DNA of 64,000 nucleotides from Enterobacter kobei (GTDB lineage: Bacteria; Pseudomonadota; Gammaproteobacteria; Enterobacterales; Enterobacteriaceae): the NCBI RefSeq assembly GCF_001729765.1, contig NZ_CP017181.1, positions 2,294,001-2,358,000 on the forward strand. The letters run 5' to 3'. This document shows, piece by piece, positions 1-8,697 of the stretch. Made by a program: the position numbers and the translations under genes. The notes under the pieces were generated by a model. The model had not been told where the DNA came from. It saw nothing but the letters and a program-made list of their open reading frames with translations, and searched no databases. The stretch's first letter is position 1; each line of letters starts with the position of its first letter.

Positions 1-68
1 GTTTCACCCCTAAGAGCAGTTTGATCAGGGTATTGAAGAGCTTGCTGTTTCAGTGCGTTAAGAAACAT
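1..68 (-). CDS. AMP-binding synthetase family protein, N-terminal fragment (cut by window edge)
   Basis: On the minus strand an ATG at 68 opens a frame beginning MFLNALKQQALQYPDQTALRGE and running off the left edge. This opening resembles the N-terminus of AMP-dependent acyl-CoA or amino-acid synthetases, which adenylate a carboxylate before thioester formation. Only 22 residues are visible, so no catalytic motif can be checked. The start lies inside the end of the upstream hemolysin-family gene (11-base overlap), which suggests translational coupling and a shared operon. The family call rests on the short N-terminal match and on my recollection that such synthetases neighbour this hemolysin family. 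Confidence 0.5.
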   Translation of the reverse strand, partial: MFLNALKQQALQYPDQTALRGE

Positions 69-720
69 GATGTTCTCCCGACAGATTAGTCCATGGAGCC
101 TCGGGTAAAGTGTTTATTAACTTCATCAATAGACTGCCCTGAGTTAGCGCAGAATGACCGCCAGCCAGTTCACCGGCCATAATTTGTGGGTCATATTGAT
201 AGTATTTTCCCCATTCATGTGCATCATTCCCAAGGCGAGCGGGATTGGCCGGCATGATGAGGATGGGATTCAAATTAAGTCGATGAAAGGTATTGCGAAT
301 TTTTTTCGTACCGGTAAACACGATCCATGAAAATTGATACTCAGTAAGGACCTGGCAGAGCGCTGCAAACATGATTCGTGCACTTGCACCATCCCTCGCT
401 GCAAAATTTCCAATTTCGACAATTGCGGCGCGAGAAACAGATTGCGACAGCCGTGACGAAAGCGTTACCTCAATGGGGCTATCGAGATATTTTTCCAGAT
501 AAAGAGATCCCTGAGAGGCGATATGTACGCCACTGGCAGCCTTAAGTTCACCATTTGCATCGTAAAGGCCAATAAGCCATGGCATGCAACGGGAAATCGA
601 AGCCTGATAAACCTGCTGATAGTTTTCACGGATTAACGCTGAAATATCATTCTGTTCGTGTTCACCGTGAAGCCATTTAAGAGTGTAGGGGGGCATTATT
701 CGCATCATGAGACCTCTCAT
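58..720 (-). CDS. Thermostable hemolysin family protein
   Basis: This 220-residue protein resembles the thermostable hemolysin family (T_hemolysin, named after a Vibrio protein). Its fold is thought to be acetyltransferase-like, and its true activity in enterobacteria is unclear. The central part, with VEIGNFAARDGASARIM followed by WIVFTGTKKIRNTF, is the recognisable core. No signal peptide is visible, so a secreted toxin role should not be assumed. Starts at 720 (preceded by GAAGAG) or at the ATGATG pair at 708/705 (preceded by GAGG) are all possible. Its end overlaps the start of the AMP-binding gene, suggesting an operon. It is divergent from cytochrome b561. Confidence 0.7.
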   Translation of the reverse strand: MRGLMMRIMPPYTLKWLHGEHEQNDISALIRENYQQVYQASISRCMPWLIGLYDANGELKAASGVHIASQGSLYLEKYLDSPIEVTLSSRLSQSVSRAAIVEIGNFAARDGASARIMFAALCQVLTEYQFSWIVFTGTKKIRNTFHRLNLNPILIMPANPARLGNDAHEWGKYYQYDPQIMAGELAGGHSALTQGSLLMKLINTLPEAPWTNLSGEHHVS

Positions 721-748
721 ATGAGTCTCTTCAATATGAGCGATTAAT

Positions 749-817
749 ATTATGACAACCTTAAGAAAGTTTTTTTCTTATGTTGTAAGTCGTGAATGAA
801 ATTAAGGTATTCTTAAG
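749..817. promoter_or_regulatory. Two candidate BasR/PmrA-type boxes in the divergent hemolysin/b561 promoter
   Basis: PmrA/BasR sites are two YTTAAK hexamers separated by 5 bases. On the plus strand 801-817 reads ATTAAG-GTATT-CTTAAG. On the minus strand 765-749 reads CTTAAG-GTTGT-CATAAT. Both have the 5-base spacing and one mismatch each. The plus-strand box covers the expected -35 region of a promoter whose -10 would be TATACT at 839-844, 20 bases before the cytochrome gene. Each box points toward one of the two divergent genes. Confidence 0.4.
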
Positions 818-863
818 AATAAACAACACATACTGGCGTATACTCGAAAAAAAGGATTGAGCA

Positions 864-1406
864 ATGAACAGAAATTACGCCAGCAGTCAGATCGCATTGC
901 ACTGGCTTGTATTTGTAGCCATTATTATCGCCTATGCAGCTATGGAGTTAAAAGGGCTGGCGGTTAAGGGTAGCCCGATCCGTGTAACTATGGCGATAGT
1001 GCACTATACTGCGGGCTTTAGCGTTATGTTGCTAATGGTTATCCGGGTTGTCCTGAAAATGACACATCGCGACCCTGAAATTATACCACCACCACCACGC
1101 TGGCAAATTGTGGCGTCAAAAATAATACACGGATTGTTGTATTTAATGTTTCTCCTGTTACCGTTGCTGGGGATTGCATCGCTTTACTTTGGGCAGATTG
1201 AATGGTCCTTTTTTGGAATAAAAATGCCTATAGCCACCTATCTTAATACAGATGCACAGCATACCCTCAAAGAAGTGCATGAGTTTATTGCAAATGCCGG
1301 GTATTTTCTTGTCGGTTTCCATGCTCTGGCCGCATTATTTCATCATTACTTCGTTCGTGATAACACGCTGGTGAGAATGTTGCCGATAATACATCGACAT
1401 AAATAA
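864..1406 (+). CDS. Cytochrome b561 family membrane protein
   Basis: The 180-residue sequence has four hydrophobic segments and membrane-facing histidines, including H13 in the ALHWL opening and a FHALAALFHHYF stretch near the C-terminus. This matches bacterial di-heme cytochrome b561 (CybB/YodB/YceJ group), inner-membrane proteins that exchange electrons with quinol and in some cases scavenge superoxide. Length is typical. The start follows AAAGGATTGAGC, an acceptable ribosome site. It is divergent from the hemolysin-family gene and separated from frmR by about 190 bases, so it is probably its own unit. Which of the enterobacterial paralogues it corresponds to cannot be settled here. Confidence 0.85.
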   Translation: MNRNYASSQIALHWLVFVAIIIAYAAMELKGLAVKGSPIRVTMAIVHYTAGFSVMLLMVIRVVLKMTHRDPEIIPPPPRWQIVASKIIHGLLYLMFLLLPLLGIASLYFGQIEWSFFGIKMPIATYLNTDAQHTLKEVHEFIANAGYFLVGFHALAALFHHYFVRDNTLVRMLPIIHRHK

Positions 1407-1559
1407 GTTTTAAGAGCGCCTTGTTGTGGTAGTTATTTCGCATACCGAGGAGCACTCATCCTGATTCGTCATTTGTCATAATATGGTCTTTTACCCATAT
1501 CGCATAAACCCATGCAATAACCCTATAAAACTTCATGTTTACAAAAAGTTGATTTCATT

Positions 1560-1583
1560 GATACCATACCCCCCTATAGTATC
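1560..1583. promoter_or_regulatory. FrmR operator
   Basis: An inverted repeat GATAC...GTATC flanks a run of six C residues, with AT-rich arms on both sides, 10 bases before the frmR start. The layout of a G/C tract flanked by ATAC/GTAT arms is that of known FrmR/RcnR-family operators. Its position would let FrmR block its own promoter until formaldehyde relieves repression. Confidence 0.75.
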
Positions 1584-1593
1584 AGGAGGGCGT

Positions 1594-1869
1594 ATGCCGC
1601 ATTCACCCGAAGATAAAAAACGTATTCTTACTCGCGTCCGTCGCATTCGGGGCCAAGTCGATGCCCTTGAACGCGCACTGGAGTCGGGCGATCCCTGTCT
1701 GGCTATCCTGCAGCAAATTGCGGCCGTGCGCGGTGCTGCCAATGGCCTGATGGGCGAAATGGTAGAAATTCATCTCAAAGATGAGCTGGTGACGGGAGAG
1801 ACAACGCCGGATCAGCGAGCCGTGCGCATGGCAGAAGTCGGCCATTTGCTGCGCTCTTATCTAAAATAA
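1594..1869 (+). CDS. frmR: Formaldehyde-responsive transcriptional repressor FrmR
   Basis: FrmR is a 91-residue DUF156 (CsoR/RcnR family) all-helical repressor that senses formaldehyde by crosslinking its N-terminal proline to a conserved cysteine. Here Pro2 and Cys35 (GDPCLAIL) are both present, and length is exactly 91. I chose the ATG at 1594, not an upstream in-frame ATG at 1483, because it follows AGGAGGG and makes Pro2 the second residue. It lies 30 bases upstream of frmA and directly downstream of a matching operator, so an autoregulated frmRA operon is clear. Confidence 0.95.
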   Translation: MPHSPEDKKRILTRVRRIRGQVDALERALESGDPCLAILQQIAAVRGAANGLMGEMVEIHLKDELVTGETTPDQRAVRMAEVGHLLRSYLK

Positions 1870-3018
<1,149 letters not shown>

Positions 3019-3025
3019 CTCTTCT

Positions 3026-3056
3026 GCCAGCGGTTTTTAGCCGCTGGCATTTCTTT
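3026..3056 (+). terminator. Rho-independent terminator of frmRA
   Basis: A perfect 8-bp stem GCCAGCGG/CCGCTGGC with a 7-base loop is followed by ATTTCTTT, 8 bases after the frmA stop. It closes the frmRA unit and separates it from the chemoreceptor gene. Confidence 0.8.
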
Positions 3057-3099
3057 AATAATCTTCTCTAAAGTGTGACCAGTGCGGCGTTTTTAGCCG

Positions 3100-3126
3100 T
3101 AATCTAAATTCCTGCCGTGCCGATGA
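3100..3126 (+). promoter_or_regulatory. Candidate sigma-28 (FliA) flagellar promoter
   Basis: TAAT at 3100-3103, a 15-base spacer, then GCCGATGA at 3119-3126. The FliA consensus is TAAA-N15-GCCGATAA, so each element differs at one base and spacing is exact. It lies 53 bases before the chemoreceptor start, where a late flagellar promoter is expected. Confidence 0.6.
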
Positions 3127-3178
3127 CTACTTAACAGGCGTGTTTTTACGCATCTTACCTATAAGAGAGTCGACGGTC

Positions 3179-4870
3179 ATGGACAACACTACTTCGATGC
3201 AGGCGCAGCGTAAGCTGGGCTTCTTGCATCACATCAGGCTGGTTCCGCTGTTTTCCTCCATTCTCGGTGGCATTATTTTGCTGTTTGCCTTGAGCTCGGG
3301 TCTGGCGGGATATTTCCTGCTGCAGGCCGATAACGATCTGCAGGATGTCACATCAGAGATTCAGGTGCGTATGGGGCTGTCGAACAGCTCAAACCATCTG
3401 CGCACCGCGCGTATCAATCTGATCCACGCCGGCGCGGCAAGCCGTATCGCAGAGATGGATGCGATGAAGCAGAACATCAGCGAGGCGGAAACGCGTATCA
3501 AGCAGTCCCAGGATAGCTTTAACGCGTATATGAATCGCTCCGTGCGTACCGCTGAAGACGAAGCGCTGGATGCTGACCTGAAAGCGCGCTACGACGCCTA
3601 TATCGCGGGCATGCAGCCGATGGTCAAATTTGCCAAAAACGGCATGTTCGAAGCGATCATCAACCACGAAAATGAAACCGCGCGCCCGCTGGATGACGCT
3701 TACAATGCCGTGCTACTGAAGGCGATTAAGATCCGCACCGACCGTGCCAATGCGCTAACGGCGCAGGCGCACAGCCGCACGCAGCTGGGGCTGATGTTTA
3801 TGGTGGGCGCGTTTGTGCTGGCGCTGGTATTGACCGCGATGACCTTCGTTGTGCTGCGCCGCACGGTCATTCATCCGCTACAGCGTGCTGCGAAACGTAT
3901 CGAGAATATTGCAAAAGGTGACCTGACGATGCCGGACGATGTGGTCGGACGCAGCGAAATTGGCCGTCTGACGCGCGATCTGCAAACCATGCAGCACTCC
4001 CTCGAAACAACGGTTGGCACCGTGCGTCAGGGCGCGGAGGAGATCTATCGCGGAACCAGCGAGATTTCTGCCGGTAATACTGACCTCTCTTCGCGCACCG
4101 AGCAGCAGGCCGCGGCCATTGAGCAGACCGCCGCGAGCATGGAACAGTTAACCGCCACGGTGAAACAGAACGCTGATAACGCGCATCATGCCAGCAAGCT
4201 GGCGGAAGATGCCTCCGGAAAAGCCAGCCGTGGCGGCCAGATGGTCTCCGGCGTGGTCAAAACGATGGGCAACATCTCCAGCAGTTCGAAGAAGATCTCT
4301 GAGATTACCGCCGTGATTAACAGCATTGCTTTCCAGACCAATATTCTGGCACTGAACGCGGCGGTAGAAGCGGCGCGCGCGGGTGAACAGGGGCGTGGAT
4401 TTGCGGTGGTAGCCAGTGAAGTGCGTACGCTGGCAAGCCGTAGCGCCAACGCGGCAAAAGAGATCGAAAGCCTGATCAATGAGTCGGTTTCCCTTATCGA
4501 TCAGGGGTCGGGTGAGGTGGTGGCTGCGGGTAACACCATGAATGAAATCGTCGACGCGGTTAAGCGCGTGACCGACATCATGCTGGAAATTGCCGCCGCA
4601 TCGGATGAGCAGAGCCGCGGTATTGTGCAGGTCAGCCAGGCGATTTCGGAGATGGATAAAGTGACCCAGCAGAACGCCTCGCTGGTGGAAGAAGCATCCG
4701 CAGCCGCGGCATCCCTGGAAGAACAGGGCGCACGTCTGACCGAGGCGGTGGGGGCGTTTCGTTTAAGCGGCGCTAAGCCTGGCCGCGCGGTGACGTCTGT
4801 GCCAGTGGCGAAGAACGCGCCGTTGCGCCCGGCGGCGACGGTTTCCGGAGATAACTGGGAGACGTTCTGA
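3179..4870 (+). CDS. Methyl-accepting chemotaxis protein (Tsr/Tar class)
   Basis: This 563-residue transmembrane chemoreceptor has a first membrane helix at about 20-48, a four-helix periplasmic sensor domain at 49-200, a second helix at 202-226, HAMP at 227-279, and a long signalling coiled coil with the conserved tip FQTNILALNAAVEAARAGEQ. It ends in NWETF, the tether that recruits CheR and CheB, which marks it as a high-abundance receptor. The start at 3179 (after GAGAG) is preferred to an in-frame ATG 39 bases upstream, as it gives the usual short cytoplasmic leader. The ligand is not evident. A sigma-28-like promoter precedes it. Confidence 0.93.
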   Translation: MDNTTSMQAQRKLGFLHHIRLVPLFSSILGGIILLFALSSGLAGYFLLQADNDLQDVTSEIQVRMGLSNSSNHLRTARINLIHAGAASRIAEMDAMKQNISEAETRIKQSQDSFNAYMNRSVRTAEDEALDADLKARYDAYIAGMQPMVKFAKNGMFEAIINHENETARPLDDAYNAVLLKAIKIRTDRANALTAQAHSRTQLGLMFMVGAFVLALVLTAMTFVVLRRTVIHPLQRAAKRIENIAKGDLTMPDDVVGRSEIGRLTRDLQTMQHSLETTVGTVRQGAEEIYRGTSEISAGNTDLSSRTEQQAAAIEQTAASMEQLTATVKQNADNAHHASKLAEDASGKASRGGQMVSGVVKTMGNISSSSKKISEITAVINSIAFQTNILALNAAVEAARAGEQGRGFAVVASEVRTLASRSANAAKEIESLINESVSLIDQGSGEVVAAGNTMNEIVDAVKRVTDIMLEIAAASDEQSRGIVQVSQAISEMDKVTQQNASLVEEASAAAASLEEQGARLTEAVGAFRLSGAKPGRAVTSVPVAKNAPLRPAATVSGDNWETF

Positions 4871-4880
4871 GTCGCCAGCA

Positions 4881-4913
4881 GTGTCGGGTGGCGCTTCGCT
4901 TACCCGACCTACA
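4881..4913. repeat. REP-like palindrome
   Basis: GTCGGGTGGCGC...TTACCCGAC directly follows the chemoreceptor stop. It is a slightly diverged copy of the REP units found at 27.4, 50.5 and 54.8 kb, and may stabilise the 3' end of the mRNA. Confidence 0.7.
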
Positions 4914-4925
4914 AAATCGACCTAC

Positions 4926-4953
4926 AAAAAAAGGGACCCTTCGGTCCCTTTTT
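4926..4953. terminator. Bidirectional terminator between the chemoreceptor and PQQ dehydrogenase genes
   Basis: The stem AAGGGACC (4931-4938) and GGTCCCTT (4943-4950) encloses a CTTC loop and is flanked by A-rich sequence on the left and T-rich sequence on the right. This serves both converging genes. Confidence 0.85.
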
Positions 4954-4959
4954 CACAGC

Positions 4960-7341
4960 TTATTTCTTATCAGGTAACGCGTATGCGATAACGTAATCAC
5001 CGCGATCCGGTGACTGGCGAGCGCCCCCGGCGTTAATGATGATGTACTGTTTACCGGTTTTCGGTGAGACGTAAGTCATCGGCCCGGACTGGCTGCCAAC
5101 CGGCAGTCGGTCTTTCCAGATCTCTTTTCCGGTGGCGGTATCAAACGCACGCAGGTAGAAATCCTGAGTACCGGCGAAGAACAGCAGGCCGGACTGGGTT
5201 GAGAGCGACGCGCCCAGCGTTGGCATCCCGATTGGGATAGGCATGTGCATGCGAATGCCCAGAGGGCCGGTGTCTTCCACCGTACCGACAGGCACCTGCC
5301 ACACCAGTTTGCCGGATTTCAGATCGACCGCGGACATGGTGCCGAACGGCGGTTTCTGGCACGGAATGCCGAGCGGTGACAGGAAACGTTCACGCATTGC
5401 GCCGAACGGCGTGCCGTCCATCGGGACGATGCCCATCTCAATGCCGCTGGCGTCTTTCGCCACGTTAGCGCGCGGCACCATGTAGTTTGCCAGTCCGAGG
5501 CGCATATCGTTGACGAACATCAGGCTGTTGTTCGGGTCAACCGAGACGCTGCCCCAGTTCATTCCGCCCAGCGAGCCAGGGAACTGCAGGGAACGGTCAA
5601 GACCCGGCGGGGTGAAGACACCCTGATGACGCATCTCTTTAAACTGAATACGGCACAGCAGCAGGTCGACAGGCGTCGCGCCCCACATGTCGGATTCAGT
5701 CAGCGTCTGGTTGCCAATCATCGGCATGCCGACGGAATACGGCTGGGTGGGTGAGTAGCGTTCACCTTCAACGTTACCAGCCGGTACCGGACGCTCTTCT
5801 ACCTTCGCGACCGGCTTACCGGTTTCGCGGTTGAGCATAAAGATCATGCCCTGCTTGCTGGTCTGCACCAGTACAGGCGTGGTGCCGCCTTTGCCGTCAG
5901 GCAGGTCATACAGCAGCGGCTGGGAAGGCAGGTCGAAGTCCCACAGATCGTGGTGGGTGGTCTGGAAATGCCAGCGCACCTGGCCGGTGGTGGCATCAAC
6001 GGCGACGATAGAAGAGCTGTATTTATCGTCCAGCGCGGTACGCTCACCCGCCCAGAAATCCGGGGTGGCGTTGCCGGTTGGCAGATAAATCAGGTTCAGT
6101 TTGGCGTCGTAAGACATGGCCGACCAGACATTTGGCGTACCGCGGGTGTAGGTCTGTCCTTCCGGCGGCAGGCCGGTCAGGTTCGGATTACCCGGATCCC
6201 ACGCCCAGGCCAGCTTACCGGTGTGAACGTCATACGCACGTACCACGCCCGGGGGTTCGCCGGTGGAGAAGTTATCCGCGACGCGACCGCCGACGACGAC
6301 CACGTTCCCGGCGACCAGCGGCGTGGAGGTCTGCTGATAATATCCCGGCTTGATCTCACCCATACCGATGCTCAGATCCACGGTGCCGTGTTCGCCAAAA
6401 TCTTCGCAGACCTTGCCGTTATCCGCATTGATGGCAATCAGGCGGGCATCGGTGGTCGGCAGGAACAGACGGCGAGGGCATGCGGCAGGCTGCGCGGTTT
6501 CCTGTGACGTTGTCACGTTATGGTGGTCTTCAAAATAGCCCAGACCGCGGCAGCGCTGCCAGTTAGGCGCGGTGGCTTTAGAATCGTAGCGCCATTTTTC
6601 TTTCCCGGAGTCCACGTCCAGCGCCAGCACTTTACTGTACGGGGTACAAACGTACAGCGTATCGCCAATCTGTAAAGGCGTGTTCTGGTCTTCCGCGCCA
6701 GAGCCGTTGCTCTGTGGAATATCGCCGGTATGGGCAATCCAGGCGACTTTCAGTTCGCTGACGTTTTGCTTGTTAATTTGATCCAGTGCGGCGAAGCGGT
6801 CACCGTGTGTGGTGTTGCCCCAGTGCGCCCAGTTCTTTTGCTGCTCACCGGGTGTGACGGGTTTAACCGGAACGGGTTCATTCGCCGCCACGAGAGTCTG
6901 GGGCTTAAACATCCAGCCAAGGCTAACCAGCATCGCCACGGCCAGGACCGCCGCAACGCTAAAAGCAGGCGCCTTGTTGGGGGAATTGTGGTTTGCTCCA
7001 CGCAGGTAAGGCCAGACGATGGCACAAAGGAAAGCCAGTACGGCGAAGGTAAACAGGCGGGAGAAGAGCGGCCAGAAATCCCAGCCCGCATCGCTTACCG
7101 CCCAGACCAGCGAGGCAATAAACGCGATGCTGTAAAGGACAATCCCGCTGGTGCGATTGAGGAAAATCAGGATCGCGGCAATCACCATTACCACGCCCAT
7201 TATCAGGAAGTAACAACTTCCGCCCACGGTGGCGAGCTTAAACCCCAGCCCGCCGACGGCCAGACCGATGAGCAACATCAGTCCGGCAAGAAGCCACTGC
7301 AGGATACGCGGTATCCCACGTGGCGCGCTGCCAAATGCCAT
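4960..7341 (-). CDS. Membrane-bound PQQ-dependent dehydrogenase, glucose/quinate/shikimate family
   Basis: These quinoproteins oxidise a sugar or cyclic polyol at the periplasmic face of the inner membrane and pass electrons to ubiquinone. The 793-residue protein has about five N-terminal membrane helices (residues 10-150), then an eight-bladed PQQ propeller with repeated tryptophan-docking segments and the motif HHDLWDFDLP. It follows E. coli Gcd along its length but with many differences, so it is probably a paralogue, not the glucose enzyme itself. The ATG at 7341 follows AAGGAGACAGAA and gives an E. coli-like N-terminus. The frame stays open upstream, but that extension looks noncoding. 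A PcaQ-like regulator upstream hints at quinate or shikimate as substrate. Confidence 0.88.
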   Translation of the reverse strand: MAFGSAPRGIPRILQWLLAGLMLLIGLAVGGLGFKLATVGGSCYFLIMGVVMVIAAILIFLNRTSGIVLYSIAFIASLVWAVSDAGWDFWPLFSRLFTFAVLAFLCAIVWPYLRGANHNSPNKAPAFSVAAVLAVAMLVSLGWMFKPQTLVAANEPVPVKPVTPGEQQKNWAHWGNTTHGDRFAALDQINKQNVSELKVAWIAHTGDIPQSNGSGAEDQNTPLQIGDTLYVCTPYSKVLALDVDSGKEKWRYDSKATAPNWQRCRGLGYFEDHHNVTTSQETAQPAACPRRLFLPTTDARLIAINADNGKVCEDFGEHGTVDLSIGMGEIKPGYYQQTSTPLVAGNVVVVGGRVADNFSTGEPPGVVRAYDVHTGKLAWAWDPGNPNLTGLPPEGQTYTRGTPNVWSAMSYDAKLNLIYLPTGNATPDFWAGERTALDDKYSSSIVAVDATTGQVRWHFQTTHHDLWDFDLPSQPLLYDLPDGKGGTTPVLVQTSKQGMIFMLNRETGKPVAKVEERPVPAGNVEGERYSPTQPYSVGMPMIGNQTLTESDMWGATPVDLLLCRIQFKEMRHQGVFTPPGLDRSLQFPGSLGGMNWGSVSVDPNNSLMFVNDMRLGLANYMVPRANVAKDASGIEMGIVPMDGTPFGAMRERFLSPLGIPCQKPPFGTMSAVDLKSGKLVWQVPVGTVEDTGPLGIRMHMPIPIGMPTLGASLSTQSGLLFFAGTQDFYLRAFDTATGKEIWKDRLPVGSQSGPMTYVSPKTGKQYIIINAGGARQSPDRGDYVIAYALPDKK

Positions 7342-7419
7342 TTCTGTCTCCTTAGATCCCACCGCTATGCCGGGTGTACCAGTTGGGTAATAAAATCGGC
7401 GGGAATAATGATTAACACG

Positions 7420-7502
7420 GGTGAATTCATCTTTATCAAAAGATTTACGAACCATTTGGTGAATTCGTGGCTATGATAAAACTGTTAAATTGTTTTACGC
7501 AA
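7420..7502 (-). promoter_or_regulatory. Possible promoter and leader of the PQQ dehydrogenase gene with repeated GGTGAATTC
   Basis: On the minus strand TTGCGT (7502-7497), an 18-base spacer and TATCAT (7478-7473) could form a promoter. The leader downstream contains GGTGAATTC twice, at 7458-7466 and 7420-7428, 38 bases apart. The repeats may be regulator sites or chance EcoRI-like palindromes. The -35 match is weak. Confidence 0.25.
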
Positions 7503-7549
7503 TTGTTAATGAATCATTCCGCATTATTTGATTAGCGCACAGGACAGAT

Positions 7550-7585
7550 CCCTCGCCCCGTTGGGGAGAGGGTTAGGGTGAAGGG
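7550..7585. repeat. Dispersed CCCTC...GGGTGAAGGG intergenic palindrome
   Basis: CCCTCGCCCCGTTGGGGAGAGG followed by GTTAGGGTGAAGGG has a GCCCC/GGGG-centred hairpin. A second, inverted copy of this family lies at 41289-41325. Such pyrimidine/purine-skewed intergenic repeats are common in Enterobacter relatives. It lies just after the LysR gene stop. Confidence 0.55.
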
Positions 7586-7591
7586 AAGAAT

Positions 7592-8515
7592 TCAAACCGG
7601 CATGGATTTACGGATGGCGCTCAGCAGCGTCTGCGCACCCGTTGAGAGCGGCGTGTCTACGCGGGTTAAAATGCCGATAGGTTCACCGGCACCCGGGGCG
7701 GTCACCGGCAGAGCGGTCAGGGTTCCCTGACGCAAATCATCTTTTACCGCACCGGAGGGAACGAACCAGACGTAGTCATAATCGAGGGTGAGCTGGCGTG
7801 ACAGCGAGGCCGACAGCGTTTCGATACACCCTGAGGGTAGTGTACATCCCTGCATTTGCAGCAAGTTTTCGGCGGCCTGGCGCGGGACGGTGCCTTTCGG
7901 GCAGACCACCACGGGCCATTCCATGACGCGGCTTAACGTCACGGTATCCTGCAGTAAAGGATGGTCGGGACGCACCACCAGCTTCAGGGATTCCAGAAAC
8001 AGCAGTTCGTAATTGAGACCGCCCATCAGTTCAGGGTCAGACATACGACCGATACCCAGATCCAGTTCCCCCGATTTGAGCCCCGCGAGCAGCATGGTGT
8101 TATTCATGGTGGCAACCTGAATCGTGGTATGCCGTTGCTGCTTGTGGAATTGACCAATCACGGGCGGCAAAATGCCCAGCGCTGCGGTAGGCAAGGCACC
8201 CACACGTACCACGTCACTGGTGTGCTCTTCTTTTCTGTGCAGGGACTGGCCTGCGGTGTTGAGCGCATCCAGCACCTTAACGGCGTGCGTCAGGAACTGT
8301 TCGCCCACGAGGGTAAGCTGTGCGCCCAACCGACCGCGATCGAAAAGACGGGCGCCGGTGAGCTGTTCCAGCTCGTTAAGGGTTTTTGAGAGCGCAGGCT
8401 GGCTCAGATTAAGGGTTTCAGCCGCTCGCCCCAGCGTTCCCTGTTGAGCGACGGCCACAAATGTATGCAAATGGCGCAAGCGTATGCGCTGACTGAACAG
8501 ACCATTTTTTTCCAT
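7592..8515 (-). CDS. LysR-family regulator, PcaQ-like
   Basis: The 307-residue protein has an N-terminal winged helix-turn-helix (residues 11-70, with LNLSQPALSKTLNELEQLTG) and a substrate-binding-like effector domain. The opening LRHLHTFVAVAQQGTLGRAAETL and the wording of the recognition helix resemble PcaQ and GbpR/GalR-type LysR proteins that control protocatechuate or sugar-acid genes. It is encoded on the same strand as the PQQ dehydrogenase, 250 bases upstream of it, and may activate it. That link is inferred from position. No pca genes are in the window. Confidence 0.85.
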   Translation of the reverse strand: MEKNGLFSQRIRLRHLHTFVAVAQQGTLGRAAETLNLSQPALSKTLNELEQLTGARLFDRGRLGAQLTLVGEQFLTHAVKVLDALNTAGQSLHRKEEHTSDVVRVGALPTAALGILPPVIGQFHKQQRHTTIQVATMNNTMLLAGLKSGELDLGIGRMSDPELMGGLNYELLFLESLKLVVRPDHPLLQDTVTLSRVMEWPVVVCPKGTVPRQAAENLLQMQGCTLPSGCIETLSASLSRQLTLDYDYVWFVPSGAVKDDLRQGTLTALPVTAPGAGEPIGILTRVDTPLSTGAQTLLSAIRKSMPV

Positions 8516-8697
8516 AGGCGATGTTAAAAACAGAGCGATGCGGGTGACAAGTTAAGTTGTTTAATTTTGATAACCTGATAGCAAAATATTTTTAACATTT
8601 GATCTGTTTGAGTTACAACATGTTTTTCGGGAGGGGCTGCAGGCGAACGTCCTTGTTCATTTATTGCTCATTGCCGAGGGGTTACATCAGTACCCCA

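Noticed and set aside
3106..3126. FliA promoter using TAAA at 3106
   Set aside because: The spacing to GCCGATGA would be 10 bases instead of 15. TAAT at 3100 gives the exact 15-base spacer.
7342..7455. 38-residue extension of the PQQ dehydrogenase
   Set aside because: It has no family similarity, and the AAGGAG site just before 7341 defines the start.
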